From Phenylobacterium sp. SCN 70-31 (GTDB lineage Bacteria > Pseudomonadota > Alphaproteobacteria > Caulobacterales > Caulobacteraceae): a stretch of DNA of 64,000 nucleotides. A program made the position numbers and the translations under genes. Within the stretch, counting starts at the first letter, position 1, and each line of letters begins with the position of its first letter. Under the pieces are notes generated by a model, which was not told the DNA's origin, made no database searches, and saw nothing but the letters and a program-made list of their open reading frames with translations. Positions 43,860 through 57,834 of the stretch are shown here, piece by piece. The stretch lies in NCBI RefSeq assembly GCF_001724605.1, contig NZ_MEEX01000009.1:5757-69756 (forward strand). Direction: 5' to 3'.

Positions 43860-45158
43860 CCGCTTCCGCCCAGGGCGTCGCGGGGCAGGGCCTCGCGGGC
43901 CGGGCCCGGCCGTTCGGGCTCTGGGAGCGGATGCTGGCGTGGCGCTACCTGCGGGCGAAGCGCCAGCAGGGCGGCGTGGCCCTGATCTCGGTCATCTCGT
44001 TCATCGGCATCATGCTGGCCGTGGGCGTGCTGATCGCCACCATGTCGGTGATGAACGGGTTCCGCGCCGAACTGCTGGGCCGGATCCTGGGGTTCCAGGG
44101 CCATGTGTTCGTCACCGGGGGCGTGCTGGACGGGCCGGGGCGCGACGCGGCCGCCGCCGCCATCGCCAAGGTTCCGGGCGTCACCCTGGCGGCGCCGGTC
44201 ATCGAGGCCCAGGCCATCGCCATCGGTCCCAGCCAGATCACCGGCGCCTTCGTGCGCGGCATCGGCGCCCAGGACCTGGCGAAGACCCGGCTCGTGTCGG
44301 GCAACATCGTCCAGGGCCGGCTGACCGGGTTCGGCCAGGGCGAGTACGGCGGCGACCTGATCGTGGTGGGCGAGCGCCTCGCGCAGTCCCTGGGGGTCAT
44401 GCCCGGCGACACCGTCACCCTGATCTCTCCCGCCGGGGGCGCCACGGCGTTCGGCGGCACGCCGTTGCAGAAGCCCTACACGGTGGCCGCGACCTTCAGC
44501 GTCGGCATGAGCCAGTTCGACCAAGCCTACATCTACATGCCCCTGGAGCAGGCCCAGCTGTTCTTCGGACGAGAGGACAGCGCCGACGCCATCGAGGTGA
44601 AGGTGGTCGATCCCGATCGGGCTCCGGCGATGCGCGCCGACATCGCGCGGGCGGCGGGCCCCGCGGCCATCGTCACCGACTGGACCCAGCGCGACACCGC
44701 GTTCTGGGGCGCGCTGGCGGTGGAGCGGGTCGCCATGCGGCTGATCCTGGGCATGCTGATCGTGATCGCCGCGCTCAACATCATCTCAGGGCTGGTGATG
44801 CTGGTGAAGAACAAGACCCGCGACATCGCCATACTGCGCACCATCGGGGCGGGGCAGGGGTCGGTGCTGCGCATCTTCTTCATGACGGGCGCCACGATCG
44901 GCGCCCTGGGCACCCTCGCGGGCGTGACGCTGGGTGTGCTGTTCTCGGTCTACATCGGACCGATCCAGAGCTTCGTGGAATGGGCCACGGGCACGCAGGT
45001 GTTCGCCTCGGACGTCTATTACCTGTCGCGGCTGCCCGCGAAGGTCGATCCGGTCGAGGTGGCGGGAATCTCGGTCTTTTCGCTGGGCATGGCGTGCCTC
45101 TGGAGCCTCATTCCCGCCTGGCGGGCGTCGCGCCTCGATCCGGTGGAGGCGCTTCGCT

Positions 45159-45166
<8 letters not shown>
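43856..45166 (+). CDS. lolC: Lipoprotein-releasing ABC transporter permease LolC/LolE
   Basis: A 436-residue inner-membrane permease with one N-terminal TM helix, a large periplasmic domain (about 75-295), and three C-terminal helices. It starts with [17 protein letters not shown] before helix 1, and ends with [15 protein letters not shown], the classic FtsX/LolC ending. The TTG at 43856 overlaps the proS TGA and includes the conserved FGLWER segment; ATG 43931 would lose it. With LolD it extracts lipoproteins from the inner membrane. Only one permease gene is present, as in Lol complexes of the LolF type. Confidence 0.93.
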
Positions 45167-45854
<688 letters not shown>

Positions 45855-45942
45855 GTCCGCCCGATTGGCCGGACACACGTCCGGCTGGACAGCCAGGGCC
45901 GCGCCGATAGGCTGGAGGCCTGTCATCGGGGGACTTCCAGTC

Positions 45943-47295
45943 ATGCGCCTGTCCGTCGCCGCGGCCTTCGCCGCGCTCTGCCTCGTCGCCGCGCCGCAGG
46001 CGTCCGCCCAGACGGCGCCCGCCACGGTGATCCACGCCGGCGGCCTGCTGGACCGGCCAGGCCAGGCGCCGCGGGGACCCTCCACCCTGGTGATCCGGGA
46101 CGGCCGGATCGTTGCGCTCCACGACGGCCACGCCGATCCCGCCCGGGCCGGCGGACTGGACGCGCGGCTGATCGACCTGAAGGACCAGTTCGTCCTGCCG
46201 GGCCTGATCGACATGCACGTCCACATCTTCAGCGACGACGACAAGCTGCGCGGCCGCATCGAGGGACCGACCCGCGACATCGAGGACGTGGTGATCCTGG
46301 GCGCCGACAACGCCCGGCGGACGCTGGAGGCCGGGTTCACCACCGTGCGCGACCTGGGCAGCGACGTGCGCAGCGTCACCGCCCTGCGCGACGGCATCGC
46401 CGCAGGCCTGCTGCCGGGGCCGACCATCGTGGCGGCGGGCGGCGCGATCTCGGTCACAGGCGGTCACGGCGACGGCTCCAACAACCTCAACCGCGACCTG
46501 ACGGCGGTCGCCCACGCGCGCCAGGCCACAGTCTGCAACGGGCCCGAGGACTGCCGCCGCGCGGTGCGTTCGCAGATCTCGCAGGGCGCCGAGGTCATCA
46601 AGTTCATGGCCACCGGCGGTGTGAACTCGAACGTGGCCGGCGGCCTGGGCCGGCAGATGTACGACGACGAGATGAAGGCGGTGGTCGAGACCGCCCACAT
46701 GTTCGGCCGCAAGGTGGCCGCCCACGCCCACGGGACCGACGGGATCGAGGCGGCGTTGCGGGCGGGCGTGGATTCCATCGAGCACGGCACGTTCGGCACG
46801 GCCGGCACCGACGCCCTGTTCCGCAAGACCGGGGCGTGGTTCGTGCCCACCATGCTGGCGCCCCAGGCGGCGCTGGCCCAGGCGCGGGCCGGGGCGCGGT
46901 CGCGCAACACCCTGGAGAAGGCCGAGGTGGCCGCCAGGACCGCGATGGAGAACCATCGGCGCGCGATCGCCTCGGGGGTGAAGATCGCGTTCGGGACCGA
47001 CACCGGCGTGTCCAGCCACGGCGACAACGCGAAGGAGTTCGCCCTGATGGTCGGGGTGGGCATGACGCCGGCCCAGGCGATCAAGGCGGCGACCGCCGAC
47101 GCCGCCGAACTGCTGGGCCGGAGCGAGACGCTGGGGTCGCTGGAGCCCGGCAAGGACGCCGACATCGTCGCGACGGCCCGGAGCCCGCTGGACGACGTGA
47201 CCGAGCTGGAACGGCCGACCTTCGTCATGCGTCGAGGGGTGGTCCACAAGCTGGCGGGCGAGCGCCAACCGTTCCCGCCGGCCGGGCGACCCTGA
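45943..47295 (+). CDS. Secreted metal-dependent amidohydrolase
   Basis: A 450-residue protein with a signal peptide (LCLVAAPQASAQ, cleavage near 23). The TIM-barrel has the HxH motif DMHVHIF, a possibly carbamylated Lys in IKFMATGG, metal His in AHAHGTDG and SIEHGTFG, and the catalytic Asp in FGTDTGVSSHG. It resembles imidazolonepropionase-like and Xaa-Pro dipeptidase-like amidohydrolases. It is probably periplasmic and may hydrolyse dipeptides. Start at the ATG directly preceding the signal peptide. Confidence 0.88.
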   Translation: MRLSVAAAFAALCLVAAPQASAQTAPATVIHAGGLLDRPGQAPRGPSTLVIRDGRIVALHDGHADPARAGGLDARLIDLKDQFVLPGLIDMHVHIFSDDDKLRGRIEGPTRDIEDVVILGADNARRTLEAGFTTVRDLGSDVRSVTALRDGIAAGLLPGPTIVAAGGAISVTGGHGDGSNNLNRDLTAVAHARQATVCNGPEDCRRAVRSQISQGAEVIKFMATGGVNSNVAGGLGRQMYDDEMKAVVETAHMFGRKVAAHAHGTDGIEAALRAGVDSIEHGTFGTAGTDALFRKTGAWFVPTMLAPQAALAQARAGARSRNTLEKAEVAARTAMENHRRAIASGVKIAFGTDTGVSSHGDNAKEFALMVGVGMTPAQAIKAATADAAELLGRSETLGSLEPGKDADIVATARSPLDDVTELERPTFVMRRGVVHKLAGERQPFPPAGRP

Positions 47296-47415
47296 CCCGT
47301 CGCGCCGGTTTGGGCTGGCGGCCGACGTAGCCGGAAGATCGAAGAGATTGTCCCCCGTGGGCTGTGGCGCGCCCACATGCTGATCGGCTTGACGACAGGA
47401 ACAAAAGGTGAAAAG

Positions 47416-47430
47416 GAACGAAAACGGAAC
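47416..47430. promoter_or_regulatory. LexA-type SOS box (GAAC-N7-GAAC)
   Basis: GAACGAAAACGGAAC matches the alphaproteobacterial SOS box, which reads GTTC-N7-GTTC on the other strand. It sits 45 nt upstream of the 29-codon membrane-peptide ORF and dnaE. A possible -35 TTGACG (47389-47394) lies just ahead, so LexA would block the promoter. A third GAAC lies at 47399-47402. Confidence 0.75.
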
Positions 47431-47475
47431 GCGCCCACAGGTTCTCCACAGGCGCCCCACAGAAGGATGCGGAAG

Positions 47476-47565
47476 ATGGTTCGCCTGGCTCGGGAATCGC
47501 TGGCGTTTGCGTCGGTCGCCAGCTTTGTCTGGATGGTCTGTTCGGTGGCCGGCCTGGTGAGCTGA
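47476..47565 (+). CDS. sidA: SidA-like 29-aa membrane peptide (SOS-controlled division inhibitor candidate)
   Basis: ATG 47476 starts a 29-residue peptide. It has a basic N terminus ([11 protein letters not shown]) and a hydrophobic span ([17 protein letters not shown]), so it should insert as one TM helix. AGAAGG lies 9 nt upstream. In Caulobacter crescentus SidA is a 29-residue inner-membrane protein that is induced by DNA damage through LexA and blocks division at FtsW. Size, topology and an SOS box 45 nt upstream agree. ATG 47467 would give 32 residues, which is also possible. The name is by inference; I did not compare sequences. Confidence 0.65.
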   Translation: MVRLARESLAFASVASFVWMVCSVAGLVS

Positions 47566-47570
47566 CCGCC

Positions 47571-51032
<3,462 letters not shown>

Positions 51033-51088
51033 TGGCGCGTTGACGCTTTGCGTGCTTTCCTTGGCGCAACAACTTTGGAGGGCGAGGG

Positions 51089-51385
51089 ATGCGAACGACG
51101 CCGATACTGGCCACGCTGACGGTCGTGCTCACCGTGGCCATGGCCGCCCCGGCGTTCGCGCAGGCCGCCTACGGCGGACGCCAGTCCTGGGCGCCGGTGG
51201 CCAAGCCGGCCGCCTCCCCGACGCCTTCCGCGCGGACGGCGCCGGCCGCTTCGGCGTTCAAGCCCTACAAGGGCGTATCCACCTATGAGCGGCCCCAGGG
51301 TCGTTCGCCCTATCAGGCCACGCCAAAGCCCAAGGCGCCGACGACCAGCCTCTTCGGACCGGATTCCAAGCGCAAGACGTGGTAG
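51089..51385 (+). CDS. Small secreted Pro-rich protein (98 aa)
   Basis: A 98-residue protein with a clear signal peptide (TLTVVLTVAMAAPAFAQA, cleavage near 25) after a strong GGAGGG ribosome-binding site. The mature part of about 73 residues is rich in Pro, Ala, Ser and Lys (e.g. SPYQATPKPKAPTTS), basic and probably disordered. No family recognised. Confidence 0.7.
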   Translation: MRTTPILATLTVVLTVAMAAPAFAQAAYGGRQSWAPVAKPAASPTPSARTAPAASAFKPYKGVSTYERPQGRSPYQATPKPKAPTTSLFGPDSKRKTW

Positions 51386-51413
51386 CCGCCCGGACGGGCG
51401 TCGGCTCTTCGTC

Positions 51414-51442
51414 TTGATTTCCGGCGCATTTCCCACTACATG
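51414..51442 (+). promoter_or_regulatory. Putative promoter of the rpsB operon
   Basis: TTGATT (51414-51419) and TACATG (51437-51442) are 17 nt apart. Transcription would start near 51449, giving an rpsB leader of about 120 nt that could host ribosomal-protein feedback control. Confidence 0.4.
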
Positions 51443-51567
51443 CGCCGCTCCAATCCACACGCGGGTGTGCGGTCCTGGTCGGGGAGACATCCCGTCCGGT
51501 CCGTTCCGGTCCTCTTCGGAGGGTTTGCCCGCGGCGGTCCAACCGGAAGAAAGAGACGATACAGACG

Positions 51568-52443
51568 ATGGCTCTGCCTGATTTCTCCATGCGCCAGCTC
51601 CTGGAAGCCGGCGCCCACTTCGGCCACCAGACGCACCGCTGGAACCCGAAGATGGACAAGTACATCTTCGGCTCGCGGTCCAACATCCACATCATCGACC
51701 TGTCGCAGTCGATTCCGCTGCTGCACCAGGCCCTGGTGAAGGTGCGCGAAGTCGCCGCCGGCGGCGGCCGCATCCTGTTCGTGGGCACCAAGCGCCAGGC
51801 GTCCGAGCCGATCGCCACGGCCGCGAAGCGTTGCGCCCAGTACTACGTGAACCACCGCTGGCTGGGCGGCACGCTCACCAACTGGCGCACGGTGTCGGGC
51901 TCGATCACCCGCCTGCGCGAGCTGGACGGCGTGGTGGGCGGCGAAGGCCAGGGTCGCTCCAAGAAGGAGCTGCTGCAACTCACCCGCGAGCGTGACAAGC
52001 TGGAGCTGTCGCTGGGCGGCATCAAGGACATGGGCGGCATCCCCGACCTGATGTTCGTGATCGACACCAACAAGGAATCGATCGCGATCCAGGAAGCCCG
52101 GAAGCTGAACATTCCGGTGATCGCCATCCTGGACACGAACTGCAACCCGGACGGCATCACCTATCCGATCCCCGGCAACGACGACGCCGCCCGTGCGATC
52201 CAGCTCTACTGCGACCTGCTCGCCGATGCGGTGCTCGACGGCCTGGCCGCCGGCCAGTCGGCCGCGGGCGTGGACCTCGGCGCCTCGGAAGCGCCGATCG
52301 AGCCGACGCTGGCCCGTGAGCTGACGCCGGAACCGGCGGCCGAACCCGAGGTCACCGCGCCGGAAGCTGCGGCCCTCGAAGCCGAGATGACCGGCGCCGA
52401 AGCCCCCGCGGCCGATGCGGCGGGCGAAGAACAGGCCGGCTGA
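51568..52443 (+). CDS. rpsB: 30S ribosomal protein S2
   Basis: A 291-residue S2. The start [20 protein letters not shown] and the segment [12 protein letters not shown] are standard. The C terminus has a 50-residue Ala/Glu-rich acidic tail, longer than in E. coli (241 residues total) and typical of alphaproteobacteria. Part of the small subunit. Two hairpins lie between rpsB and tsf. Confidence 0.98.
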   Translation: MALPDFSMRQLLEAGAHFGHQTHRWNPKMDKYIFGSRSNIHIIDLSQSIPLLHQALVKVREVAAGGGRILFVGTKRQASEPIATAAKRCAQYYVNHRWLGGTLTNWRTVSGSITRLRELDGVVGGEGQGRSKKELLQLTRERDKLELSLGGIKDMGGIPDLMFVIDTNKESIAIQEARKLNIPVIAILDTNCNPDGITYPIPGNDDAARAIQLYCDLLADAVLDGLAAGQSAAGVDLGASEAPIEPTLARELTPEPAAEPEVTAPEAAALEAEMTGAEAPAADAAGEEQAG

Positions 52444-52460
52444 GGCGCCTCCGGGCGCCT
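52443..52460 (+). other. Stem-loop just after rpsB
   Basis: AGGCGCC pairs with GGCGCCT around TCCG (52450-52453), starting at the last base of the rpsB stop. No T-run follows. Confidence 0.5.
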
Positions 52461-52490
52461 GGTCGGAGCACTGGCTGTCACAAAACCCTG

Positions 52491-52520
52491 ACGACGGACC
52501 CTCACACGGGGGTCTGTCGT
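52491..52520 (+). terminator. Strong rpsB-tsf stem-loop (attenuator or partial terminator)
   Basis: An 11-bp stem, ACGACGGACCC with GGGTCTGTCGT (one G-T pair), with an 8-base loop at 52502-52509. It ends 28 nt before the tsf start. No U-run follows, so read-through is likely and it may lower tsf expression relative to rpsB or mark a processing site. Confidence 0.5.
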
Positions 52521-52547
52521 GATTCAAAGACCTTGAAGGAGCTGACC

Positions 52548-53492
52548 ATGGCGGAAATCACCGCTGCGCTGGTCAAGGACCTGCGCGAAAAATCCGGCGC
52601 CGGCATGATGGACTGCAAGAAGGCGCTGCAGGAAACGGGCGGCGACGTCGAAGCCGCGATGGACTGGCTGCGGACGAAGGGCCTGGCCAAGGCGGCCAAG
52701 AAGGCCGACCGCGCCGCGGCCGAAGGCCTGGTGGCCGGCAAGATCTCGGACGACGGCAAGACCGGCGTGCTGGTCGAGCTGAACGCCGAAACCGATTTCG
52801 TGGCCAAGAACGACACGTTCCAGTCGGCCGCCCGCGAATTCGCGACCGTGGCGCTGGGCGTCGACGGCGACGTCGAGGCGATCCGCGCGGCCAAGACCGC
52901 GAAGGGCGAAGTGGTCCAGGACGCGGTCACCAACCTCATCGCCACCATCGGCGAGAACATGCAGCTGCGTCGTGCGGCCCGCCTGTCGGTGACGCAAGGC
53001 GCCGTGTCGCTCTACCTGCACAACAAGCAGGGCGACGACGTGGCCAAGCTGGCCGTTCTGGTGGCCCTGGAAGGCGCCGGCGACCAGGCCGCCCTGGGCG
53101 AAGTCGCGCGCCGCATCGCGCTGCACGTGGCCGGCACGCCGACCCCGCCGCTGGCGCTGACGTCCAGCGAGCTGGATCCGGCTGTCGTCGCCAAGGAGCG
53201 CGAAATCCAGGTCCAGATGGCGATCGAGTCGGGAAAGCCGAAGGAAATCGCCGAGAAGATGGTCGAAGGCCGGATCCGCAAGTGGCAGGAAGAGGTCGTG
53301 CTTCTGGCGCAGCCCTTCGTCATGAACCCGGACCAGACCATCGAGCAGCTGGTCGCCGACACCGCCAAGGAAACCGGTTCGCCGGTCGTGCTGAAGGGCT
53401 TCGTGCGCTTCGCCCTGGGTGAAGGCGTCGACAAGGGACCGGAAGGCCCCGACTTCGCGGCCGAAGTGGCCTCGATGACCGGCGGCGCCTGA
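52548..53492 (+). CDS. tsf: Elongation factor Ts
   Basis: A 314-residue EF-Ts that exchanges GDP for GTP on EF-Tu. The N-terminal UBA-like part has [17 protein letters not shown] and [29 protein letters not shown] binds EF-Tu. The longer C-terminal part matches alphaproteobacterial homologues. AAGGAG precedes the ATG; an upstream in-frame ATG at 52533 lacks this support. Confidence 0.98.
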   Translation: MAEITAALVKDLREKSGAGMMDCKKALQETGGDVEAAMDWLRTKGLAKAAKKADRAAAEGLVAGKISDDGKTGVLVELNAETDFVAKNDTFQSAAREFATVALGVDGDVEAIRAAKTAKGEVVQDAVTNLIATIGENMQLRRAARLSVTQGAVSLYLHNKQGDDVAKLAVLVALEGAGDQAALGEVARRIALHVAGTPTPPLALTSSELDPAVVAKEREIQVQMAIESGKPKEIAEKMVEGRIRKWQEEVVLLAQPFVMNPDQTIEQLVADTAKETGSPVVLKGFVRFALGEGVDKGPEGPDFAAEVASMTGGA

Positions 53493-53545
53493 GCCGCATC
53501 GCCTGAAATCGCCGGGGCGCGGCGCGTTCGGCGCACCGCGCCCGG

Positions 53546-53586
53546 CCCCCGTCCCGCAGAGAGACGGGGGCAGCGGCCCGCTGCCC
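53546..53586 (+). other. Two overlapping stem-loops between tsf and pyrH
   Basis: CCCCCGTC (53546-53553) pairs with GACGGGGG (53563-53570). GGGCAGCGG (53568-53576) also pairs with CCGCTGCCC (53578-53586). They share 53568-53570, so only one can fully form at a time. A terminator for tsf or an RNA switch ahead of pyrH are both possible; no T-run is seen. Confidence 0.45.
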
Positions 53587-53680
53587 GTGGCGCTGCTTCC
53601 AGACGCCGTGATGGCAACCTCTTCGGCTGGAGGCGGCGGCGCTGTATGTTCCCATCGACACGCGCCCAGGATTCTCCCGA

Positions 53681-54400
53681 ATGCCCGCCGACAAGCCGCG
53701 CTACAAACGCATCCTCCTGAAACTCTCGGGGGAGGCGGGCGTCGGCGGCGACAAGTTCGGCATCGATCCGGAGACCCTGGGCGCCGTGGCGGACGAGATC
53801 GCCCAGGTGACCCGCGCGGGCATCCAGGTGGCCGTGGTGGTCGGCGGCGGCAACATCTTCCGCGGCGCCGCCCTGGCCGAGGCGGGCATGGAGCGGGCCA
53901 GCGCCGACTACATGGGCATGCTGGCCACCGTGATGAACGCTCTGGCGCTGCAGGCGGCGCTGGAGAAGCTGGGCGTCTTCACCCGCGTGCAGTCGGCTAT
54001 CCCGATGGACGCGGTCTGCGAGCCGTACATCCGCCGGCGCGCCCTGCGCCACCTCGAGAAGGGCCGGGTGGTGATCTTCGCCGCCGGCGTCGGGGCGCCG
54101 TTCTTCACCACCGATTCCGGCGCGGCCCTGCGCGCGGCCGAGATGGGCGCCGAGGCGCTGTTCAAGGGCACCAGCGTGGACGGGGTCTACACCGCCGACC
54201 CCAAGGCCGACGCCACGGCCACGCGCTACGAGACCTTGAGCTATACCGACGTGCTGGCCAGGAACCTCAAGGTGATGGACGCCTCGGCCGTCAGCCTGAT
54301 GCGCGACAACCAGATCCCGATCGTGGTGTTCAACATCCGCGAACGCGGCAACCTTCTGAAGGTCCTGAAGGGCGAAGGGGTCTTCACGACCATCGCCTGA
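53681..54400 (+). CDS. pyrH: UMP kinase
   Basis: A 239-residue UMP kinase of the amino-acid-kinase fold. [12 protein letters not shown] binds [14 protein letters not shown] and [16 protein letters not shown] are typical. It converts UMP to UDP for pyrimidine nucleotides. Follows a 188-nt gap with hairpins after tsf. Confidence 0.97.
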   Translation: MPADKPRYKRILLKLSGEAGVGGDKFGIDPETLGAVADEIAQVTRAGIQVAVVVGGGNIFRGAALAEAGMERASADYMGMLATVMNALALQAALEKLGVFTRVQSAIPMDAVCEPYIRRRALRHLEKGRVVIFAAGVGAPFFTTDSGAALRAAEMGAEALFKGTSVDGVYTADPKADATATRYETLSYTDVLARNLKVMDASAVSLMRDNQIPIVVFNIRERGNLLKVLKGEGVFTTIA

Positions 54401-54443
54401 CCCGAGTATTCCCGGACAACGACAAAGAGACGGAGACGCCGAC

Positions 54444-55010
54444 ATGGCTGCGACCGAAAAGCCGGTGCTGTCGAAGTACAAGGACCGCATGGACAAGGCG
54501 GTCGCCGCCCTTAAGGAGGAATTCGGCTCGCTTCGGACGGGGCGCGCCTCGGCCAGCCTGCTCGACCAGATCCACGTCGAGGCCTATGGCTCGAGCACGC
54601 CCCTGAACCAGGTGGGCGCGATCAGCGTGCCCGAACCCCGCATGATCACGGTCAGCGTCTGGGACCGCGGCCTGGTGGTCTCGGTGGAGAAGGCGATCCG
54701 GGCCTCGGACCTGGGGCTGAACCCGGTCGTGGACGGCACCACCCTGCGCCTGCCGATCCCGCCCCTGACCGAGGAGCGCCGCAAGGAGATCGCCAAGATC
54801 GCCGGCAAGTACGCCGAGCAGCAGCGCATCGCCATCCGCAACGTACGACGCGACGCCAACGACGACTGCCGCAAGGCCCAGAAGGACGGCGTCATCAGCC
54901 AGGACGAAGAGAAACGCATGGAGGCGGAGGTGCAGAAGTTCACCGACGAAGCCATCAAGCGCGTGGACGAAGCCTTGAAAACCAAGGAACAAGAGATCAT
55001 GCAGGTCTGA
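54444..55010 (+). CDS. frr: Ribosome recycling factor
   Basis: A 188-residue RRF that with EF-G splits post-termination ribosomes. [22 protein letters not shown], quoted as two parts, and [15 protein letters not shown] are family landmarks. Follows pyrH by 43 nt. Confidence 0.98.
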   Translation: MAATEKPVLSKYKDRMDKAVAALKEEFGSLRTGRASASLLDQIHVEAYGSSTPLNQVGAISVPEPRMITVSVWDRGLVVSVEKAIRASDLGLNPVVDGTTLRLPIPPLTEERRKEIAKIAGKYAEQQRIAIRNVRRDANDDCRKAQKDGVISQDEEKRMEAEVQKFTDEAIKRVDEALKTKEQEIMQV

Positions 55011-55037
55011 TCTCCCGGACAGGATCGCACGCGCCTC

Positions 55038-55829
55038 ATGGCCTCCGCCAATACGCCGCCGTTCGGGGACACCCCCGGCCACCCGCCCGGGAGCGAAGGC
55101 GAGGGCGTTCGGCCGCTGCACGTCGCGGTCGTGATGGACGGGAACGGACGCTGGGCGAAGCAGCGGGGCCTGCCGCGCTCCCTGGGACATCGCGCCGGCG
55201 TCGAAGCGTTGCGCCGCACGGTGTCGGCGGCGCCGAAACTGGGGATCGGCTGGCTCACCGTCTTCGGCTTTTCGACCGAGAACTGGAGCCGGCCGGCGGC
55301 CGAGGTGGCCGAGCTGATGGCCCTGCCAAAGCGCTATTTCGAGACCGACCTCGCGCGGCTGGAGCGGGAAGGCGTGCGGGTGCGCGCGCTGGGGCGTCGG
55401 GAAGGCCTCTCGAAGGAGCTGATCCGGCTGCTCGACCAGGCCCAGTCCCGGACCGCGGGCAACGACTCGTTCCATCTGAACATCGCGTTCAACTATGGCG
55501 GCCAGGCCGATATCGTCGACGCCGCCCGACGGTTCGCCGAACAGGTGGCGGCGGGAACGGCCAGTCCGGCGGACCTGGACGAGGCGCGCTTCACCGGCCT
55601 GCTGTCGTCGTCCGGCGCGCCGCCGCCCGATCTCATCGTGCGGCCTTCGGGCGAGCAGCGGCTGTCGAACTTCCTGCTGTGGGAGGCGGCCTACGCCGAG
55701 TTCGTGTTCCAGGACGTACTCTGGCCCGACTATGGCGAAGAACACCTGAGGGCGGCTTTGGCCGAATTCGCAGCCCGGGACCGGCGCTATGGCGCAATCG
55801 TTGCCGATGACGTCCTCGCCGCCGGCTAA
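55038..55829 (+). CDS. uppS: Undecaprenyl diphosphate synthase
   Basis: A 263-residue cis-prenyltransferase making the lipid carrier for cell-wall synthesis. The catalytic Asp is in VVMDGNGRWAKQRGL; FSTENWSRP and RPSGEQRLSNFLLWEAAYAE bind isopentenyl diphosphate. N-terminal extension of about 30 residues. Its end overlaps the likely cdsA start by 23 nt. Confidence 0.97.
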   Translation: MASANTPPFGDTPGHPPGSEGEGVRPLHVAVVMDGNGRWAKQRGLPRSLGHRAGVEALRRTVSAAPKLGIGWLTVFGFSTENWSRPAAEVAELMALPKRYFETDLARLEREGVRVRALGRREGLSKELIRLLDQAQSRTAGNDSFHLNIAFNYGGQADIVDAARRFAEQVAAGTASPADLDEARFTGLLSSSGAPPPDLIVRPSGEQRLSNFLLWEAAYAEFVFQDVLWPDYGEEHLRAALAEFAARDRRYGAIVADDVLAAG

Positions 55830-56634
55830 GCGGTTCGACTGGTCCAACCTCGGCCTGCGCGTGGCGTCGGCCGTGGTGTTGGTCCCGGCGGCGATCGCGG
55901 CGGCGTGGTTCGGCGGCTGGCCGTATCTCGTGCTGATCGCCGTGGGCGTGGCGCTGCTGGCCATCGAGTGGGGCGGCATGAGCGCGCCGGTCGCGCCGAC
56001 GCGCGTCGCCGCCGCCGTCGCCGCGGCCGTTCTCATAGCTGTTTTCGTGGGTTACCGGGGTGACTTCATCTGGGCGTGGGGTGCGATCCTGGTCACGGCG
56101 GCCGGGGCGGCGGTAATCGCCCGTGGCGTGGCCGAGCGGCCGGCGGACGCCGCATACGGCGTGCTCTACATCGCGCCCGCGGCGCTGTGCCTGGTCTGGC
56201 TTCGCTCCACGAACCAGGGCCACTGGTGGACGCTGATGCTGTTCGCGGCCACCTGGGCGGCCGATATCGGCGCCTTCGCCGTGGGCAGCGCGCTCAAGGG
56301 CCCCAAGCTCTGGCCGCGGTTTTCACCCAACAAGACCTGGTCCGGCTTCGTCGGCGGCCTGGCGGCGGCGACGGGCGTCGGCGCGCTGATGGCCACGCAG
56401 TCGGCCTTCGAACTCAACGTCTGGGCGGCGGCGGGGATCGGGCTGGCGGTGGGCCTCGCCACCATGGCCGGAGACCTCTGGGAATCGGCGCTGAAGCGGC
56501 GGTTCGGGGTCAAGGATTCCGGGGACCTCATTCCCGGGCATGGCGGCCTGCTCGACCGGGTGGACGGCCTGATGTTCGCCGTGGTCGTGATGGCGGCGCT
56601 CCGGCTGGCGAACCATTGGGGATGGGGACATTGA
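55807..56634 (+). CDS. cdsA: Phosphatidate cytidylyltransferase
   Basis: A 275-residue inner-membrane enzyme making CDP-diacylglycerol. About seven TM helices. The family signature in the last third reads [18 protein letters not shown] followed by LLDRVDG, and [12 protein letters not shown] comes before it. The start is chosen as [15 protein letters not shown] 55789 would add six residues. Ends in a TTGA overlap with dxr. Confidence 0.95.
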   Translation: MTSSPPAKRFDWSNLGLRVASAVVLVPAAIAAAWFGGWPYLVLIAVGVALLAIEWGGMSAPVAPTRVAAAVAAAVLIAVFVGYRGDFIWAWGAILVTAAGAAVIARGVAERPADAAYGVLYIAPAALCLVWLRSTNQGHWWTLMLFAATWAADIGAFAVGSALKGPKLWPRFSPNKTWSGFVGGLAAATGVGALMATQSAFELNVWAAAGIGLAVGLATMAGDLWESALKRRFGVKDSGDLIPGHGGLLDRVDGLMFAVVVMAALRLANHWGWGH

Positions 56635-57818
56635 GCCTGCCGCGGAAGGTCAGCGTCCTGGGTTCGACGGGCTCGATCGGCGTTTCGACCCTGGATCTCT
56701 TCGAACAGGCCCAGGTCGAGGTCGACGTCGTGGCCCTGACAGCCGGGCGCAACGTCGCCCGCCTGGCCGAACAGGCTTTACGCTGGCGTCCGGCGCTTGC
56801 GGTGCTGGAGGACGAAAGCGGCCTGCCCGAACTGCGCGAACGGCTGAAGGGCTCGGGCATCGAGACCGCGGCGGGCGCCCGCGCCGTCAGCGACGCCGCG
56901 GCGGCCGACGCCCAGTGGGTGATGTCGGCCATCGTGGGGTTCGCCGGGCTGGCGCCCACCCTGGCGGCGGCGCGCGCCGGGGCGGTGATCGCGCTGGCCA
57001 ACAAGGAGAGCCTGGTCTGCGCCGGACCCTCGCTGCTGCGTACGGCGAAACTGGCGGGCGGCGCCGTGGTGCCGGTGGACTCCGAACACTCGGCCATCTT
57101 CCAGGTGCTGGACCCGGCGATCGCCGATTCGGTCTCGCGCCTGATTCTCACCTCGTCGGGCGGGCCGTTCCGCGACGCGACCCCGGACGAAATGGCCGCC
57201 GCCACGCCCGAACGCGCCCTGGCGCATCCCAACTTCTCGATGGGCGCCAAGATTTCGATCGATTCCGCGACGATGATGAACAAGGGCCTGGAGGTGATCG
57301 AGGCCGCCTACCTGTTCTCCATGCCGCCCGATCGGATCGAAGTCCTGGTCCATCCCCAGCAGATCATCCACAGCCTGGTCGAATACGCCGACGGCTCCAC
57401 CCTGGCGCAGCTCGGACCGCCCGACATGCGTCCGCCGATCGCATGCGCCTTCGCCTGGCCCGACCGGCTGCCCTGGCCGGCGCCGAAGCTGGACCTGGTG
57501 ACGGCCGGTCCGCTGACCTTCCAGAATCCGGATTCCAGCCGGTTTCCGGCCCTGGCCATCGCCAAACAGGCCCTGGTGACGGGCGGCGAAGCCCCCGCTG
57601 CGATGAATGCGGCCAACGAGCGCGCCGTCGCGGCGTTCCTTGACCGGCGTATCGGCTTCCTCGATATCCCACGGGTGGTGGCCGAGACGCTGGAGCGTAT
57701 GGATCGTTCCTCGGAGCTTTCCAGCCGTGACGGGGACGCCGTCGAACGCGCCCGCGGCACCGACGCGGCGGCCCGGCGGGTCGCCGACGCGGTCGTGAGC
57801 GGCCTCTGCGCCGCCTGA
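56631..57818 (+). CDS. dxr: 1-deoxy-D-xylulose 5-phosphate reductoisomerase
   Basis: A 395-residue Dxr catalysing the second step of the MEP isoprenoid pathway. NADPH loop [26 protein letters not shown], and the metal/substrate motif [11 protein letters not shown] are present. It starts at TTG overlapping the cdsA stop, with GGGGA about 6 nt upstream. Supplies precursor for the UppS product encoded upstream. Confidence 0.96.
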   Translation: MSLPRKVSVLGSTGSIGVSTLDLFEQAQVEVDVVALTAGRNVARLAEQALRWRPALAVLEDESGLPELRERLKGSGIETAAGARAVSDAAAADAQWVMSAIVGFAGLAPTLAAARAGAVIALANKESLVCAGPSLLRTAKLAGGAVVPVDSEHSAIFQVLDPAIADSVSRLILTSSGGPFRDATPDEMAAATPERALAHPNFSMGAKISIDSATMMNKGLEVIEAAYLFSMPPDRIEVLVHPQQIIHSLVEYADGSTLAQLGPPDMRPPIACAFAWPDRLPWPAPKLDLVTAGPLTFQNPDSSRFPALAIAKQALVTGGEAPAAMNAANERAVAAFLDRRIGFLDIPRVVAETLERMDRSSELSSRDGDAVERARGTDAAARRVADAVVSGLCAA

Positions 57819-57834
57819 TGGAGTAGACGCGCCC

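Noticed and set aside
47357..47376. GTGGGC/GCCCAC stem as a terminator after the amidohydrolase gene
   Set aside because: The stem is only 6 bp with an 8-nt loop and no T-run; too weak to call.
47377..47475. An upstream extension of the 29-codon ORF to 62 codons from ATG 47377
   Set aside because: It would place the SOS box inside the coding region and adds a polar, Lys-rich stretch without a ribosome-binding site; the short form is favoured.
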